Origin: DASRAJ01 sp039920305
GTDB taxonomy: Bacteria; Bacteroidota; Bacteroidia; Chitinophagales; UBA10324
Assembly (NCBI GenBank): GCA_039920305.1
Contig: JBDSEA010000178.1
Coordinates: forward strand, 1-19,377
Length of the DNA: 19,377 nucleotides
Direction of reading: 5' to 3'
In this document: positions 1-6,907 of the stretch, piece by piece
How the letters are laid out: each line of letters opens with the position of its first letter
How positions within the stretch are numbered: the first letter of the stretch is position 1
Notes under the pieces: generated by a model
Databases searched by the model: none
What the model was told of the DNA's origin: nothing
Seen by the model: only the letters and a program-made list of their open reading frames with translations
Made by a program: the position numbers and the translations under genes

Positions 1-541
1 CGAAATAATTGTTGTCGTAATTAACTGTGTCTGACTGCAAGCCGATCATTACATAGCCGCTATCCTGCGTTTGGCTGCTGCCGTAGAATGCCTGCCACTT
101 GCTGCTATCACCATAGGTGCGAGTGAACAGCGTGTCGCCTTGCCCGTTGTAGCGAATTAACATGCCGAAGCTTAGATAGTACATCGTATCATAAACTCTG
201 TTTGTTGATCCGCCAAAAAAGTATCCACCTCTGGCATCTTCCTGAAATGATCCCGGTTCTCCAATATAAATTTCATTACCTGTATTGAGTAAACACTTTT
301 GAGAATCCAAGACATCATTTGAATACCAGGTAAGCAGTGCGCACCGGTCAAAATTGCCAAAATAGTCCAAGCTGCTGCTTAAGGTTAAATACTTGGAATC
401 AACTAAGGCAATTACATTAAAGGCAAATTGCAATTGCTGATTGTAATCATAAGCATTACTAAAGGGTTGCTGCGCCTGTGCTTTCATTTGAAACATGAAA
501 ATGAAAGCACAAGCGACCAAAGCCGCTTGTGCCTTTTTCAT
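1..541 (-). CDS. Secreted protein, N-terminal part (cut by window edge)
   Basis: The frame is open from an ATG at 541 (minus strand) to the left edge, about 180 codons with no stop, so only the N-terminal part is present. Residues 1-24 form a clear Sec signal peptide: a KK start, a hydrophobic core (AALVACAFIFMF) and an AQA cleavage region. The mature part is rich in Tyr, Asn, Ser and Asp, with short beta-like phrases such as GGYFFGGSTNR and DSGYVMIGLQSD. These resemble the repeats of Bacteroidota beta-propeller-like T9SS cargo proteins; that family placement is inference. The start lies 7 nt after the stop of the upstream sorting-domain ORF on the same strand, so the two may be co-transcribed. 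No Shine-Dalgarno sequence is visible, as is common in this phylum. The C-terminus, where a sorting domain would be expected, is outside the window. Confidence 0.75.
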   Translation of the reverse strand, partial: MKKAQAALVACAFIFMFQMKAQAQQPFSNAYDYNQQLQFAFNVIALVDSKYLTLSSSLDYFGNFDRCALLTWYSNDVLDSQKCLLNTGNEIYIGEPGSFQEDARGGYFFGGSTNRVYDTMYYLSFGMLIRYNGQGDTLFTRTYGDSSKWQAFYGSSQTQDSGYVMIGLQSDTVNYDNNYF

Positions 542-548
542 TGTTTCG

Positions 549-1076
549 TTATTTAGTGCTGATGAAAAGTTTTGTTTCTCCAATCATCGAGTTGCCACAT
601 GTAACCCTGCACAAAAACATCCCATCTGCAAAATTAGCTGGAGACTGAATGAAGTTCTCTCCGCTCAAAAGTAGAGCAGCATAAACCTGCTGTCCTAATG
701 TATTGAAGATGAGAAGCCAAGATTCGTTGTCTTCACCTTGCAAGAGTAAGTTCACTATGAAATTACCATCAGCAGGGTTCGGATACACTGTGAAGGATGA
801 CTCTGTTGAATTATTGGTTTCAGCAGTCAATCTTTCCTGATTCTCGCTGAGGTACGGAACATCAATAACAAAATCTTCATCATAAACCATCTTTAAAATA
901 TTACGTGCCTGAAAAGCTGCGCGGGTAACAGATTTGGAAATGCCTCTTAAAGTTTCTTCCTGTTCATACTTGAGCAAGAATGAAAAACGTGATTGTGATT
1001 TCATAAGAAGGAATTTGAAGTGAGAAAAATTTGAAGAAGAAAAAATACGCGATTTAGTTTCATCCCTGTTCTGCAT
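549..1076 (-). CDS. Short ORF carrying a T9SS type A sorting domain, probably truncated
   Basis: This is a 175-residue ORF. Residues 95-175 have the pattern of the Por secretion-system C-terminal sorting domain: a VYPNPADGNF opening, a central FNTLGQQVY strand, and a short end in GETKLFISTK. Such domains route Sec-exported proteins through the type IX system and are then cleaved. Just before it, residues 56-75 (around QARNILKMVYDEDF) look like the region that precedes the sorting domain in long Bacteroidota cargo proteins. Residues 1-45 have no signal peptide, and the open frame reaches upstream only to a TGA at 1137-1139. Without a signal peptide the domain could not be reached by the T9SS, so I read this as the 3' remnant of a longer gene, or a gene whose 5' part was lost. 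The repeat element at 1169-1261 sits immediately upstream. The start is uncertain; Met25 is an alternative. Confidence 0.55.
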   Translation of the reverse strand: MQNRDETKSRIFSSSNFSHFKFLLMKSQSRFSFLLKYEQEETLRGISKSVTRAAFQARNILKMVYDEDFVIDVPYLSENQERLTAETNNSTESSFTVYPNPADGNFIVNLLLQGEDNESWLLIFNTLGQQVYAALLLSGENFIQSPANFADGMFLCRVTCGNSMIGETKLFISTK

Positions 1077-1168
1077 TTTATTTACCTGGGCAAAGCTAAA
1101 TACCTGCGTGGCGGGGATAAGGAGATAGTGATAACATCAAAAGAATGATTGGTTTCAAAAGCAATCAT

Positions 1169-1261
1169 AAGGGTACCTCTAAAAATCTTCATTTTATTTC
1201 CTCATCCTGATTCCTTCTCATGAGGGAGAAGGGATAGTGGTAGGTTTTTAGAGATGTCCTT
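1169..1261. repeat. Small inverted-repeat element (MITE-like or IS remnant)
   Basis: Two 17-base arms, AAGGGTACCTCTAAAAA at 1169-1185 and TTTTTAGAGATGTCCTT at 1245-1261, are inverted repeats matching at 14 of 17 positions. They enclose about 59 bases. The interior holds a perfect 7-bp hairpin, CCTTCTC (1213-1219) with GAGAAGG (1226-1232) and a 6-nt loop. The outermost bases are ATAA on one side and TTAA on the other, compatible with a degenerate target duplication, but this is not proof. There is no coding capacity. The structure fits a non-autonomous miniature element or the two ends of a deleted insertion sequence. Confidence 0.5.
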
Positions 1262-1274
1262 AATATATGCTGCA

Positions 1275-1305
1275 GTTGTAAGAAATATTTCTGCGGCTAT
1301 TTTTG
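1275..1305 (+). promoter_or_regulatory. Candidate Bacteroidota promoter upstream of nuoL
   Basis: GTTG at 1275-1278 is followed after 19 nt by TATTTTTG at 1298-1305. This matches the phylum's -33 TTTG and -7 TAnnTTTG boxes, with one mismatch in the -33 box. It would give a leader of roughly 110 nt before the nuoL ATG. It is the only such pair I found in the interval. Confidence 0.35.
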
Positions 1306-1384
1306 TCAATTACATTCATGATTAATTTATAAGAAGGAACATTGCTGATGAGATTGAAACAAAAATGAAGTTTTAAAAATGGTA

Positions 1385-1397
1385 TCACAAATTGTGA
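1385..1397. promoter_or_regulatory. Perfect 13-nt palindrome in the nuoL leader
   Basis: TCACAA-A-TTGTGA is a perfect dyad with 6-bp arms, ending 25 bases before the nuoL ATG and downstream of the candidate promoter. Its position would suit an operator or a translation-affecting element. The binding protein cannot be named from sequence, and a dyad this short could arise by chance. Confidence 0.25.
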
Positions 1398-1422
1398 CAG
1401 GATGCTCAACCAATAAAGACGC

Positions 1423-3375
1423 ATGAGCTACAGCTATACGATCCTGATTCCCCTGCTTCCCCTTGCAGGATTTCTCCTGCTTGGTTTATTCGGAAAGTCC
1501 CGGTTACCCGGGATCAGAAATTTTTCCGGCCTGATTGCTTGCTTTTTGCTTTGCATCTCAACAATTCTGTCTCTTCAAACCGCCTACGAATATTTTTTCG
1601 TGAACGCCTCACTGAACGACACAGCCGGAATGGAAAATGCAGATGCTATCTACCATACAATCATTCCGGTTAAATACACGTGGCTGCAATTTTCAGAGGG
1701 TCTTTCGATTGATATGGGGATCACACTGGACCCTGTTTCAGTAATGATGCTGGTGGTAGTAACCTTTATTTCCCTCATGGTTCACATCTTCTCTCTTGGT
1801 TACATGAAGGGTGAAGAACGATTCAGCACCTACTTTTCTTTCTTGCAGCTTTTTACTTTTTCCATGCTTGGACTGGTGATGGCAAGCAACATATTTCAGA
1901 TATATATTTTCTGGGAACTGGTTGGCATTTCATCCTATCTTCTCATTGGATATTATTATGACCGGCCATCGGCAATAGCGGCAGCAAAAAAAGCATTTGT
2001 GGTTACCCGCTTTGCCGATCTCGGATTTCTCATCGGTATTTTGATCCTCGCTTTCTATGGTGAAACACTTGACTTCCAGACTCTTATTGATCGCCTCAGT
2101 GATGCCACAACACCACAATTTCATTCCATTACTTCTGCCTCATTCATCGGTGCATCTGCTCTCACGTGGTCTCTTGCGCTTGTATTCATTGGGGGCGCAG
2201 GAAAATCAGCCATGTTTCCCCTGCATATCTGGCTGCCCGATGCAATGGAGGGTCCTACGCCGGTTAGCGCACTAATACATGCAGCCACGATGGTTGTTGC
2301 AGGAGTGTACCTGGTAGCAAGGTTGTTTCCGCTTTTTGTTATCACCCCTGCTGCACTTCACATCGTAATGTACACCGGTGCGTTATCAGCACTGCTTGCG
2401 GCACTTATCGCCTGTACGCAAACGGATATTAAGCGAATGCTTGCTTATTCCACGATGTCACAGATCGGGTACATGATGTTTGCCCTCGGCGTTTCACAAA
2501 ACGGGAGCGAAGGATACACGGCTTCCATGTTTCACCTTTTCACACATGCATTCTTTAAGTCGTTGCTATTTCTCTGTGCAGGTGCAGTGATTCATTTCGT
2601 TCACAGCAATGAGATGAAAGATATGGGCGGTCTAAGAAAACTAATGCCGGTTACCCATATTGCTTTTCTGGCCGGCTGCCTGGCAATTGCCGGCGTTCCG
2701 CCATTTGCCGGTTTTTTCAGCAAGGAAGAAATTCTTCACGCGGCATCAGTATCTGACAAATTCATCTATGTGACCGGCCTCATTATATCAGGGATTACGG
2801 CATTCTATATGTTCCGGTTATACTTCAATATTTTCTGGAATAAAGAATCATTAATGCATGATGCGCATGGAGAAGGAGCATTCAGTATGAAATTTCCATT
2901 GGTTATTCTTGCCTTATGCTCTTTGCTTGCCGGATTTATTCCCTTCTCAAATTATATTTCTGCTGATGGAAAACCTTTTGATAGTGAGCTGCCGCTATTA
3001 TTTTCAATAGTACCGGTATTGCTTGCGCTCACCGGAATATCCGTTGCATACTTACTGTATAAAAAACAAAATAATCGTGCGCAAAAAATTTCAGCATCCA
3101 TGGGAATGTTTTATCAGGCTGCGTACAGGAAATTCTACATTGATGAAATCTACCTGTTAATCACCCGCAAAATTATTTTCAGCTTAATCGGAAGACCGGC
3201 TGCATGGATTGATAGAAATATTGTGGATGGAGTGATAAACAGGATCGCCTCAGCCACGGGAAAATTTTCTTTTGTTATCAGGCGAATGCAGTCAGGAAGT
3301 GTACAGAGCTATGCCATTTATTTTTTTGGCGGAATTTTAATGATGATTCTGATCTTTGTCTTTTGGTGGAAATAA
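1423..3375 (+). CDS. nuoL: NADH-quinone oxidoreductase subunit L (complex I antiporter-like subunit)
   Basis: NuoL is the distal membrane-arm subunit of respiratory complex I. It is an antiporter-like protein that couples quinone reduction to proton pumping in the cytoplasmic membrane. At 650 residues it is slightly longer than E. coli NuoL (613). It is almost wholly hydrophobic, with more than a dozen membrane spans. E165 in FWELVGISSYLLIG corresponds to the conserved TM5 glutamate. K261 in GGAGKSAMFPLHIWLPDAM corresponds to the TM7 lysine. The signature GPTPVSALIHAATMVVAGVY follows. The C-terminus (SGSVQSYAIYFFGGILMM) is typical of NuoL rather than of MrpA or DabB. The ATG at 1423 begins directly with the first span. 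Oddly, no nuoK, nuoM or nuoN adjoins it: the upstream neighbours run the other way and the downstream neighbour is convergent. It may be a rearranged copy or a displaced single copy. Confidence 0.95.
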   Translation: MSYSYTILIPLLPLAGFLLLGLFGKSRLPGIRNFSGLIACFLLCISTILSLQTAYEYFFVNASLNDTAGMENADAIYHTIIPVKYTWLQFSEGLSIDMGITLDPVSVMMLVVVTFISLMVHIFSLGYMKGEERFSTYFSFLQLFTFSMLGLVMASNIFQIYIFWELVGISSYLLIGYYYDRPSAIAAAKKAFVVTRFADLGFLIGILILAFYGETLDFQTLIDRLSDATTPQFHSITSASFIGASALTWSLALVFIGGAGKSAMFPLHIWLPDAMEGPTPVSALIHAATMVVAGVYLVARLFPLFVITPAALHIVMYTGALSALLAALIACTQTDIKRMLAYSTMSQIGYMMFALGVSQNGSEGYTASMFHLFTHAFFKSLLFLCAGAVIHFVHSNEMKDMGGLRKLMPVTHIAFLAGCLAIAGVPPFAGFFSKEEILHAASVSDKFIYVTGLIISGITAFYMFRLYFNIFWNKESLMHDAHGEGAFSMKFPLVILALCSLLAGFIPFSNYISADGKPFDSELPLLFSIVPVLLALTGISVAYLLYKKQNNRAQKISASMGMFYQAAYRKFYIDEIYLLITRKIIFSLIGRPAAWIDRNIVDGVINRIASATGKFSFVIRRMQSGSVQSYAIYFFGGILMMILIFVFWWK

Positions 3376-3450
3376 AGACTGCAGGAAGGCGGTATAAGTC
3401 TCTGATAAAATCCTTCTTAACTCTTACAATGCTTTGCAGATGATTGTGTT

Positions 3451-4638
3451 TTAATTCCTTCGGAGCCTGTGATCAACAATCTGCAGGGTGCTCATCATAA
3501 ATGCTGCAAACAGGGTTTGAAATCCAATGGTGGCAAGCACTGCTGCCGGTATTAGAATGCGAAAGGTGAAGCTCAAATCACTGATGTCGCCAAATGATTT
3601 TTCACCCCAATAAATAAAAAGCGCAATAATCAATGCGATGCCGGATAGAATAAGGAATAAGCCGATCAGGATTCCTTTTTCAAGTGAGAAAAAAATCTCA
3701 ATCCGGTCATACATCTTATCGTTAGGTATAAGTCCCTGATGCACTGCAAATATTTTACTCAGCACAGCAAAAATGAGAAGCTGGTAGCTGAGAATGATTC
3801 CAAAGCCGCATATAGTGAGCGTATGAATATCCAGCCTTACGCTTGAAAATATGATGGGATTAACAGCCAGTAAGGCAAACAATAGGGTACTCAGCGTAAA
3901 TAAAATGATTCCCGGGAACATAAACAGCCATTTTGGACTAAACAGTAACAGAAATCTAAGATGGCGCCACCCGTCATGCCACGTGCGAAGGTGCGGCGCA
4001 CGTGTTCTCCCGTCAGGATAAAGAATGGTCGGGACTTCGGTGATCCGGTAATGAAAGAGAGCGGCCTTAACCACCATCTCTGAGGCGAATTCCATTCCTT
4101 CAGTCCTAAGATCGAGTGCTAATATCTTTTCCCGGTTAAAACCACGGAGGCCGCAGTGAAAATCACGAACAGGAATTCTGAAAAAAAGACTTCCGGTGAA
4201 TGATAATACAGGGTTGCCGAGATAGCGATGAAGCACCGGCATAGCACCGGCCTTCACGCCTCCGGAAAAACGATTGCCCATCACAAGATCGAATCCCTCA
4301 TGAAGGCGTGTCAAAAAAATTTCGAGCGATGAAAAATCATAGCTGTCATCTGCATCACCCATGATTACATACTTTCCCTTCGCCGCTTTAATTCCACTGA
4401 CCAGTGCACTCCCATATCCTTTCTGATCTACCGTGATTACTCTTGCCCCCTTCTCTGCAGCAATTTTCTGTGATCCGTCAATGCTTCCGTTATCGGCGAT
4501 CAGCACTTCTCCTTTAGCGTTGCTCACTGATAAAAACTTTATGGCTTTATCAATACAGATTCCAATAGTCTCAGCTTCATTCAGGCAGGGCATCAGGATG
4601 GTAAGTTCCGGATTGCTTGAGCTGTATTCTGATTGCAT
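3451..4638 (-). CDS. GT2 family glycosyltransferase, polyprenyl-phosphate sugar synthase-like
   Basis: This 395-residue protein has an N-terminal GT-A catalytic domain (about 10-225). It contains the nucleotide-sugar binding start ILMPCLNEAETI (15-26), the LIADNGSIDGS segment (46-56) and the metal-binding DADD at 95-98. HCGLRGFNRE (161-170) and GMEFASEMVVKA (181-192) are typical of the DPM1/DPG-synthase-like branch. The C-terminal part has about four membrane spans (236-258, 272-298, 322-345, 360-385). Relatives move a hexose from a nucleotide sugar to polyprenyl phosphate on the inner face of the membrane; the exact sugar cannot be told from sequence. Its start lies 8 nt after the stop of the upstream GT-C-like gene, so the two form an operon. 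Together they could make and then use a lipid-linked sugar donor. It is convergent with nuoL. Confidence 0.88.
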   Translation of the reverse strand: MQSEYSSSNPELTILMPCLNEAETIGICIDKAIKFLSVSNAKGEVLIADNGSIDGSQKIAAEKGARVITVDQKGYGSALVSGIKAAKGKYVIMGDADDSYDFSSLEIFLTRLHEGFDLVMGNRFSGGVKAGAMPVLHRYLGNPVLSFTGSLFFRIPVRDFHCGLRGFNREKILALDLRTEGMEFASEMVVKAALFHYRITEVPTILYPDGRTRAPHLRTWHDGWRHLRFLLLFSPKWLFMFPGIILFTLSTLLFALLAVNPIIFSSVRLDIHTLTICGFGIILSYQLLIFAVLSKIFAVHQGLIPNDKMYDRIEIFFSLEKGILIGLFLILSGIALIIALFIYWGEKSFGDISDLSFTFRILIPAAVLATIGFQTLFAAFMMSTLQIVDHRLRRN

Positions 4639-4646
4639 GTAAATAT

Positions 4647-6026
4647 TTATGAAGGAGATTTTTCTTCACTCATTAATTTCTTGAAAGAGGCAAAAACCGT
4701 CCGCTGTTCAAGCAGAAGAATGAAAACAAAAAGCGGAAGCAGCCATATAACTCTTGACTGGTAGCGATCTACCACAATGGAAAGCGAGCCGCAAACCACT
4801 GCATTAGAAAATATTCCTAATAACAAGATCAATCCTGTTCTGCTGAGTGCGGGTGAAATTTTTGCAGCATGTAAAAAAGAAATCAGCAATAAGCATATTA
4901 TCGAAATGATCAGTATCAGGAACTGCCAGTTATTGAGCCGCGTAAAATTCAACCCCCGGTTATACTGCCGGCTTAGTTCCACTTGCTTGATATCTCCGGG
5001 AAAAAATAATTGGATATATACATAGGGCGCAGTTTCAGGAGTATTCTGGGGCAGGTCTTTTCCCGCCTCAAAGGTGAACAATTGCTCCATAGAGTTCGAA
5101 ACTGCTTTTTCTGCAAACCATTTTATATAGCGGGGCTGAGAAAAAATATCGGAGATAATGCTGTCATACTCTCCCCGGGTGGCATTCCACCCTCCCTGTT
5201 TATATACCGGGCTGTTGTGCCTGTCCCAGATAAAATTCACGGGAATAGAATCCCTGAATTCACAAATTTGCCAGTGTTTTGTCTCACATGACTGAATCAG
5301 GTAGTTATCGAGAATTCCCATCTCATTCAATTTATACATTGTAAAAACGTGCGATGCCTTATTTGATCCAAAGTGACCGTTAAATAAATAATTCACACCA
5401 GGAATGATGAAGCCGCCCATCATCAGAAGCATAAAAGCTAATAAAAATGACCCGAGATAACTTTTAATACTGCCACCTGTTTGGCAAACCAAAACCACAA
5501 CAGTATAAATAAGCAGGGCAATTAAACCAATAAGCGGATGAGTGTTATGCGTGCTTGTTGAGAATACAAGCATTACAGAAACAAAAATTTTCTCTCCAGT
5601 GAAAAGCTTGCCCGATAATAGCAATGCCATGCAAATGAGCATTACAGATGTAAATAAATCAGGTATCAGCTGACTCACATTTATAGAAGCGCCGGTAAAA
5701 AAGGCAAGTAAAACCACAAGGACAACATACCAGAATAGTTTTATAGGAATTGAAAGAAAATGTTTGAAGAGAAGAAACAGGAGATATGACAGAATCAATC
5801 CCTGTGAAAATATTACCAGCCATAATGATTCCCACATACTGATGTGGCGGACAAATAATCCGTACAGAATAGGCCTGTCATCCGGCACCTCATTTCTAAA
5901 TCCTGACAATAGGTATGCACCGGTATCATCAAACGTGAGCGGGAAATGGTTATAAAAAGCCACATAGCAAAACACTGTGGCAGCAGAAGCAATCAGCAGT
6001 AATTCCCTGAACAAGTTTCTGAACAC
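4647..6026 (-). CDS. Polytopic membrane protein, probable GT-C-type glycosyltransferase
   Basis: This 459-residue protein has about ten hydrophobic spans, seven before residue 212 and three after 368. A large hydrophilic loop (about 213-367) lies between them and is probably periplasmic. The first loop carries acidic residues, D33-D34 in LTFDDTGAYL and D49-D50 in PDDRPILYG. This is the placement of the catalytic Asp in GT-C enzymes, which use polyprenyl-phosphate sugars outside the membrane. I do not recognise a named family, so the GT-C assignment rests on architecture and on the partner GT2 gene 8 nt downstream. The start is GTG (6026-6024); an in-frame TAG a few codons upstream leaves only ATT codons as alternatives. 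The gene is divergent from the HAD gene at 6117 across a 90-bp interval. Alternatives are an O-unit polymerase-like protein or a generic membrane protein. Confidence 0.65.
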   Translation of the reverse strand: MFRNLFRELLLIASAATVFCYVAFYNHFPLTFDDTGAYLLSGFRNEVPDDRPILYGLFVRHISMWESLWLVIFSQGLILSYLLFLLFKHFLSIPIKLFWYVVLVVLLAFFTGASINVSQLIPDLFTSVMLICMALLLSGKLFTGEKIFVSVMLVFSTSTHNTHPLIGLIALLIYTVVVLVCQTGGSIKSYLGSFLLAFMLLMMGGFIIPGVNYLFNGHFGSNKASHVFTMYKLNEMGILDNYLIQSCETKHWQICEFRDSIPVNFIWDRHNSPVYKQGGWNATRGEYDSIISDIFSQPRYIKWFAEKAVSNSMEQLFTFEAGKDLPQNTPETAPYVYIQLFFPGDIKQVELSRQYNRGLNFTRLNNWQFLILIISIICLLLISFLHAAKISPALSRTGLILLLGIFSNAVVCGSLSIVVDRYQSRVIWLLPLFVFILLLEQRTVFASFKKLMSEEKSPS

Positions 6027-6116
6027 CGGAGTATTAATAATCTTGAAGTTCTAAAAGTAATCTTCGGTTATTGAAAACATAACAGAAAGAAATAGCTTGC
6101 CACATACATTTGCTTT

Positions 6117-6557
6117 ATGAATTCAGAGAATACCAGTGAGGAAGTGTTGCAGCCATCCCTTGATGAGCATGGAAATTCGGTTAGCCCTATCCTTGCATCC
6201 GGCAAAAAAAACTTCCTGATTGATATTGATGGAACCATTACCGAAGATATTCCTAATGAAGAGCCCCATCGCATGATCCATTGCGAGCCATACCCGGATG
6301 CTCTCGAAAAAATAAATCAGTGGTATGATGAAGGTCACTTCATTTACTTTTTTACTTCACGCACTGAATCATTGCGTGAGATCACTGAAAGCTGGCTTAA
6401 GAAAAACAGGTTCAGGTTTCATGGAATCATTTTCGGAAAGCCACGCGGAGGAAATTATCACTGGATTGATAACCACATCGTGCGCGCTACCAGGTATTCC
6501 GGAAAATTTGGAGAACTGGTGAAAAAAGAAAAAGTAATTGAGGTGTTCAGTGAATAA
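6117..6557 (+). CDS. Small HAD-superfamily phosphatase-like protein
   Basis: This 146-residue protein has a compact HAD fold. Motif I is FLIDIDGTITED, with nucleophile D36 and acid/base D38. Motif II is FFTSR, with T80. The segment KPRGGNYHWIDNH (108-120) supplies the motif III Lys and a terminal Asp at D118. The same compact family occurs in many Bacteroidota and is often labelled phosphoheptose isomerase, a name the motifs do not support. The substrate is unknown; a small cytoplasmic phosphatase is the safest reading. Residues 1-30 are a polar extension absent from typical relatives, which begin just before FLIDIDG, but no later Met fits. A TACATTTG box lies at 6105-6112, only 4 nt before the ATG, but without a good -33 partner. 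A leaderless transcript is conceivable. Confidence 0.82.
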   Translation: MNSENTSEEVLQPSLDEHGNSVSPILASGKKNFLIDIDGTITEDIPNEEPHRMIHCEPYPDALEKINQWYDEGHFIYFFTSRTESLREITESWLKKNRFRFHGIIFGKPRGGNYHWIDNHIVRATRYSGKFGELVKKEKVIEVFSE

Positions 6558-6644
6558 TCCTCATCTGATTTCAAAGTTTTCATTGATGTGATCATTATCA
6601 TTCTGTCAGTTTGCTGTATGAAATGGATGGCTGTGAATGAATAA

Positions 6645-6875
6645 TTGCCTGGTAAGCAGGATTGGACATTTGTGAGTAGGTCATTTGAAAATGCAATGCC
6701 CGGTGGCTGGATAATCTTAATCATCCTGGCATATTTATTTTTTTCTCTGAGAAAAGTTTATGGCCAATCAACGAGGAAAACAATTCTCAAAGTTTTTCTC
6801 CTTTTTATATCATATACAACCCTGATAGGAATTACGGTTATACTTTTAGTGGTCTATTCTGCTTTGAAGCTATAA
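6645..6875 (+). pseudogene. Degraded C-terminal fragment of a membrane protein (DUF3667-like)
   Basis: The readable part has two membrane spans (WIILIILAYLFFSL, then FLLFISYTTLIGITVILLVV) joined by RKVYGQSTRKTILK. This arrangement is like the C-terminus of DUF3667 membrane proteins, recalled from family knowledge and not checked. The only upstream start is TTG, directly preceded by an in-frame TAA (6642-6644). Before that stop the same frame stays open back to about 6558, with another hydrophobic stretch, which suggests decay of a longer gene. A short two-span protein from ATG 6696 (59 residues) is the alternative. It is convergent with the YjjG-like gene, with 11 nt between the stops. Confidence 0.45.
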
Positions 6876-6883
6876 CCCGTGGG

Positions 6884-6907
6884 CGGTTAAAGAATTTCTT
6901 TTAACCG
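6884..6907. terminator. Hairpin between convergent genes, possible bidirectional terminator
   Basis: CGGTTAAA (6884-6891) and TTTAACCG (6900-6907) form a perfect 8-bp stem with an 8-nt loop. It lies where the membrane-protein fragment and the YjjG-like gene converge and overlaps the latter's stop codon. No U-run follows on either strand, so termination strength is doubtful. Confidence 0.35.

Larger units (their letters stand above)
1077..1422. other. Gene-free stretch between divergent genes
   Basis: These 346 bases contain no convincing gene. They hold a small inverted-repeat element (1169-1261), a candidate promoter for nuoL (1275-1305) and a short palindrome (1385-1397). A 7-bp hairpin, ATGATTG/CAATCAT, lies at 1145-1168 and has no T-run on either strand. 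A 36-codon minus-strand ORF that reads out of the repeat is judged spurious. Confidence 0.6.

Noticed and set aside
1080..1190. 36-codon minus-strand ORF reading out of the repeat element
   Set aside because: It is short, begins inside the inverted repeat, has no family resemblance, and its sequence is explained by the repeat and its flank.
1423..3375. nuoL as a bicarbonate-transport DabB or Mrp antiporter subunit
   Set aside because: No DUF2309 or mrp neighbours, and the C-terminus has the NuoL pattern.
3376..3450. Nested CTGCA/TGCAG and GAAGG/CCTTC pairs between nuoL and the GT2 gene
   Set aside because: Short arms with large spacers and no T-run; no convincing terminator for the convergent pair.
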